DNA from: an uncultured Lachnospiraceae bacterium
GTDB taxonomy: Bacteria; Bacillota; Clostridia; Lachnospirales; Lachnospiraceae
DNA length: 64,000 nucleotides
Reading direction: 5' to 3'
Assembly: GCA_910586555.1 (NCBI GenBank)
Contig: CAJUJY010000012.1
Coordinates: forward strand, 1-64,000
The notes beneath the pieces are model-generated. The model saw only the letters and a list, made by a program, of their open reading frames with translations. It had not been told where the DNA came from and searched no databases. The number at the start of each line of letters is the position of its first letter. The stretch's first letter is position 1. This document shows, in pieces, positions 61,245 through 64,000 of the stretch. Made by a program: the position numbers and the translations under genes.

Positions 61245-61883
61245 CTAAACGTATCTTTTGATCATCCGTACAGGATTTCCGGCGTAAACACCAGATACAT
61301 TAATATCATCAACAACAACCGAATTGGCTCCAACTACCACATTGTCACAAATTGAGATTTTATCAATTACTGTAGAGCCAGCTCCAAGAAATACATTCGA
61401 CCCAATTTTACTGCGGCCGCAAACAGTTGTGTTTACACTAATGTGGTTAAAATCCCCAACCTGGACTTCATGTTCAACAACCGCTGATGTATTAATAATA
61501 TTGAAATTTCCAATGTTCGCACCAGGCCCTATATATGCCATGTTTCCTATGAAATTTTCGTACCCGATTCTTGAAAATTTACTCACTATTGAACTTATGG
61601 AAATTACAGAAATCAGGTTATTCTCATTGCAAAATTTACCCGCATATTCTTTTCTCTCTTGGTTGTCACCTATAGCAATAAAGATAGGAACATCATCATC
61701 TTCCTCTTTTATATGATGCAATGCATATGCGCAATACCTCTCCTTACCATAGGAAAATATCGTTTCGCCATCTTTAGCATTAATATCATAAAATTTCAAA
61801 CCTGCACCGGGAAACCTCCCCAGGAATGCATCAGCCACACTATGCGCATGGCCACCACAACCTATCATACATATCTTTTCCAT
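61245..61883 (-). CDS. NeuD/PglD-type sugar O- or N-acetyltransferase
   Basis: 212 residues. An N-terminal Rossmann-like part (ICMIGCGGHAHSVADAFLG) and a C-terminal left-handed beta-helix with hexapeptide repeats (IGPGANIGNFNIINTSAVVEH, and GAGSTVIDKISICDNVVVG). The histidine in SAVVEHEV is the expected catalytic base. Together with the DegT aminotransferase 14 bases upstream it probably makes an N-acetylated amino sugar, as PglE and PglD do in bacillosamine synthesis. The matching 4,6-dehydratase is not in the window. Confidence 0.88.
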   Translation of the reverse strand: MEKICMIGCGGHAHSVADAFLGRFPGAGLKFYDINAKDGETIFSYGKERYCAYALHHIKEEDDDVPIFIAIGDNQERKEYAGKFCNENNLISVISISSIVSKFSRIGYENFIGNMAYIGPGANIGNFNIINTSAVVEHEVQVGDFNHISVNTTVCGRSKIGSNVFLGAGSTVIDKISICDNVVVGANSVVVDDINVSGVYAGNPVRMIKRYV

Positions 61884-61897
61884 AAACATCACCACTT

Positions 61898-62992
61898 TTA
61901 TTTTATAGCAAAATATTTTTTAATGTTGTCACAAACATACTTAATTTCCTTATCTTTCAAACCTGGATAACTAGGCAGATTCATTCCAGACCAGCTAAGT
62001 TTTTCAGCAACAAGTAATCTTTGATATCTCTCTGAATACATAGGCATAGTATGGATTGGATAGAATGCAGGTCTTGTTTCAACTCCTTCATTTCTTAAAA
62101 AATCCCTTAGTTTATCCCTGTCTTCTATTTGATCACAAGTTATAGATACCATCCAATAAGTATGTTTTACATCACCAACAGACTCTTGTACTTTTATTGG
62201 CAATCCTTCTAGCAATTTTTTATACATATTAGCAATTTCAATCTTCCTGTCAACGAAAGAATCCACCTGTTCCAATTGTGCCAGGCCGATTGCTGCGGCA
62301 ATATTTGTCATTCTATAATTGTACCCAATGATATCGTGCCAATACTCTCTATGTGCCGCCAAGCCTTGTCCCTTAAGGTGTATGGCTCTTTCATACAAAG
62401 TTTTATCATTTGTTAATACCATTCCTCCCTCTCCACAAGTAATCGTTTTGTTTCCAAAAAAGCTAAAAGCGGCAATAACTCCAAATGAGCCAATCTTCTT
62501 TCCTTTATACTCTGAGCCGATTGCTTCGGCACAATCTTCAATAACAAACAAACGGTGTTTACTAGCAATCGCCAGTATTGCATCCATGTCACACGGGTGA
62601 CCATACAAATGAACCGGCATAATAGCTCTGGTTCTTTCTGTAATACGGTGTTCAATATCATCTGGATCTAATTGCCAGCTATTCTCTTTCGAATCAGCAA
62701 AGACTACTTTTGCACCAGTATATTTGACTGCATTTGCGGAAGCAATGTATGTAAACGACGGTACAATGACCTCATCTCCTGGCCCAATTCCCAATGCCAT
62801 TAGTGCAAGGTGCAACGCTAATGTTCCATTAGAAACTGTAGTTCCATATTTCACACCTATATACTCTCCAAATTTTTCGGCAAACAAATCATTGTATTTC
62901 CCTTTGGAAGAAATCCATCCAGAATCAATACAATCATCTACATATTTTTTCTCGTTCCCTGTGAGAGAAGGCTGGTAAACCGGAATTTTCAT
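61898..62992 (-). CDS. DegT/DnrJ/EryC1 family sugar aminotransferase
   Basis: 364 residues. PLP-dependent transfer of an amino group to a 4-keto nucleotide sugar. Motifs: GWISSKGKYNDLFAEKFGEY, VPSFTYIASANAV, MPVHLYGHPCDMD, VIEDCAEAIGSEYKG and the PLP lysine in FFGNKTITCGEGGM near 183-196. The start codon directly follows the stop of the flippase gene. Partner of the NeuD-like gene. Confidence 0.94.
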   Translation of the reverse strand: MKIPVYQPSLTGNEKKYVDDCIDSGWISSKGKYNDLFAEKFGEYIGVKYGTTVSNGTLALHLALMALGIGPGDEVIVPSFTYIASANAVKYTGAKVVFADSKENSWQLDPDDIEHRITERTRAIMPVHLYGHPCDMDAILAIASKHRLFVIEDCAEAIGSEYKGKKIGSFGVIAAFSFFGNKTITCGEGGMVLTNDKTLYERAIHLKGQGLAAHREYWHDIIGYNYRMTNIAAAIGLAQLEQVDSFVDRKIEIANMYKKLLEGLPIKVQESVGDVKHTYWMVSITCDQIEDRDKLRDFLRNEGVETRPAFYPIHTMPMYSERYQRLLVAEKLSWSGMNLPSYPGLKDKEIKYVCDNIKKYFAIK

Positions 62993-64000
62993 TTATTTAT
63001 CCTCCTTATTTTTTATCAGCTTTAGCTGATTAATTAACGACTTGCGTTTAATTACTCCAAGAATTACTATTATAGTAATCAATAAATATCTAATTATGAA
63101 CCACCGATATAGCCACATCGACAATACAGCAAAAGCAACCACGCCAATAGATATAAACATAATAAGCCTTGTATCGTATATCTTTTCAATTTCCTCCTTC
63201 TTCTCTTCAAGTATCCTTTTATAAAATGTATAATGCGCAAAAGCGAACAATATGTAGCAGGCTAGAGTTGTAAAACCAGCGGCATAATATCCTAAAACAG
63301 GTATCAGCAAATAATTTAATAAAACATTCAAAACTGCACCAACAGTTGATGCAATCATAATGAACTTAGGCTTTTCAAAGTAGAACTCAATTATCGAAAA
63401 CAATGGATACAAAAACATAAAAAATGTTGATGACACAACTGCCGGCATAATATAAACAGCAGCCATATATTCTTTCGATGCAAACAAATAAAGAATCTCC
63501 GGCGAAAACAACATAACCAGACAGCAGCCTAATCCCATTACAATTAAAAGCATAGATGATGTTTTTCTTAATGAATCAAACTTTCGTGTTTTTATAGATT
63601 GGTATGTATATGGACCAAGTGAATTTGAAACTGCATTTGTTATAATCTGCATCAGCATTGCGATATTATATGCAACACTGTATATAGCGGCTTCACTCTT
63701 TCCTGACATATTCCCAATCATTATTCTATCCGCTTGGCTAAGTACGCTAAAAGACAAATAATGTGGTATCAAAGGAATACAAAATTCCAATGAATATTTC
63801 CAAAATTTTTTAGAGAAAAAAGTTCTGCCTTTGCAAAAGCAAATAACATAGAGAATGCTCCCAATAACAACCTGTGTACCTGCATATGCAAAAACCCTGG
63901 AATTTCCTTTTTCACTTGAAAACAAAACCAAAAAAACCCCGAAAACTGTTGAACTTATGGCATTTAATAAGGTTAATGCAACTACTCCTTTATATTTAAA
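62993..64000 (-). CDS. Wzx-type polysaccharide flippase, truncated by the window edge
   Basis: The minus-strand frame is open to base 64000, so the start lies outside; 335 codons are seen. About ten membrane helices. LSQADRIMIGNMSGKSEAAIYS and NAVSNSLGPYTYQSI are characteristic of the polysaccharide transport (Wzx/RfbX) family. It moves lipid-linked repeat units across the membrane. It is the first visible gene of the operon flippase-DegT-NeuD. A TTG at 63931 is not a real start. Confidence 0.88.
   Translation of the reverse strand, partial: FKYKGVVALTLLNAISSTVFGVFLVLFSSEKGNSRVFAYAGTQVVIGSILYVICFCKGRTFFSKKFWKYSLEFCIPLIPHYLSFSVLSQADRIMIGNMSGKSEAAIYSVAYNIAMLMQIITNAVSNSLGPYTYQSIKTRKFDSLRKTSSMLLIVMGLGCCLVMLFSPEILYLFASKEYMAAVYIMPAVVSSTFFMFLYPLFSIIEFYFEKPKFIMIASTVGAVLNVLLNYLLIPVLGYYAAGFTTLACYILFAFAHYTFYKRILEEKKEEIEKIYDTRLIMFISIGVVAFAVLSMWLYRWFIIRYLLITIIVILGVIKRKSLINQLKLIKNKEDK

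Noticed and set aside
1..64000. CRISPR arrays, tRNA and rRNA genes
   Set aside because: No regularly spaced direct repeats and no cloverleaf or rRNA sequence were noticed on either strand; small degenerate RNAs could be missed by eye.

Overview
The window looks like chromosomal DNA of a low-GC Gram-positive member of the Clostridia, most likely a Lachnospiraceae-type anaerobe. The evidence is the gene order yicC-remA-gmk-rpoZ, a large pyruvate:ferredoxin oxidoreductase with strong expression signals, AGGAGG-type ribosome binding sites, RemA, a ComFB-like protein and a YneA-like SOS protein. No tRNA, rRNA or CRISPR array was seen. All assignments come from reading sequence and from memory of protein families; no database search was run.

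Layout. (1) 1-1355: a possible IS200/IS605 right end, then a broken MFS transporter. (2) 1538-7540: AI-2E permease, yicC, remA, gmk, an RNA polymerase omega subunit fused to a rubredoxin-like domain, signal peptidase I, a secreted amidase and ComFB. (3) 7771-15937: DAHP synthase, nifJ, a metallophosphoesterase with a DUF4474 protein, a small conserved protein and a BlaI-type repressor. (4) 16012-30535: one long operon with its own promoter. It encodes a two-helix peptide, an exported vWA protein, a giant tubulin/FtsZ-like GTPase, two unrecognised proteins, a zinc-ribbon P-loop GTPase, a GAP1-like membrane protein, a second membrane vWA protein and an N-acetylmuramoyl-alanine amidase homologue that has lost two of its three zinc ligands. 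This is the most interesting system in the window. (5) 30629-43490: Xer-type recombinase, ADP-ribosylglycohydrolase, a LexA-controlled LysM protein, glycerate kinase, flavin reductase-rubredoxin, amidohydrolase, and the der-plsY-gpsA-orf-radical SAM operon. This part carries two copies of a hairpin-rich repeat that each supply the stop codon of the upstream gene. (6) 43534-64000, all on the minus strand: a trigger-factor-like lipoprotein, a GDP-L-fucose module (gmd, fcl, manC, manA), then a surface-polysaccharide locus with glycosyltransferases, acyltransferases, ATP-grasp ligase, BCCT transporter, AraC regulator, phosphatase, NeuD-like acetyltransferase, DegT aminotransferase and a Wzx-like flippase that runs off the end.

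How it works together. The minus-strand right third should build and export a fucose-containing, acylated and amino-sugar-decorated surface glycan. It carries two layers of control visible in the DNA. Three of its genes contain in-frame runs of nine or ten G on the coding strand, the classic signature of slipped-strand phase variation. Two of its promoters (gmd and the ATP-grasp gene) share a pair of 9-bp direct repeats, 21 bp start to start, at exactly the same distance from the -10, as expected for a LytTR/AgrA-like activator. The plus-strand operon in region 4 is best read as an envelope-associated, nucleotide-driven polymer or remodelling machine in which two membrane vWA proteins, a tubulin-like GTPase and a second GTPase meet a dead cell-wall amidase at the envelope.
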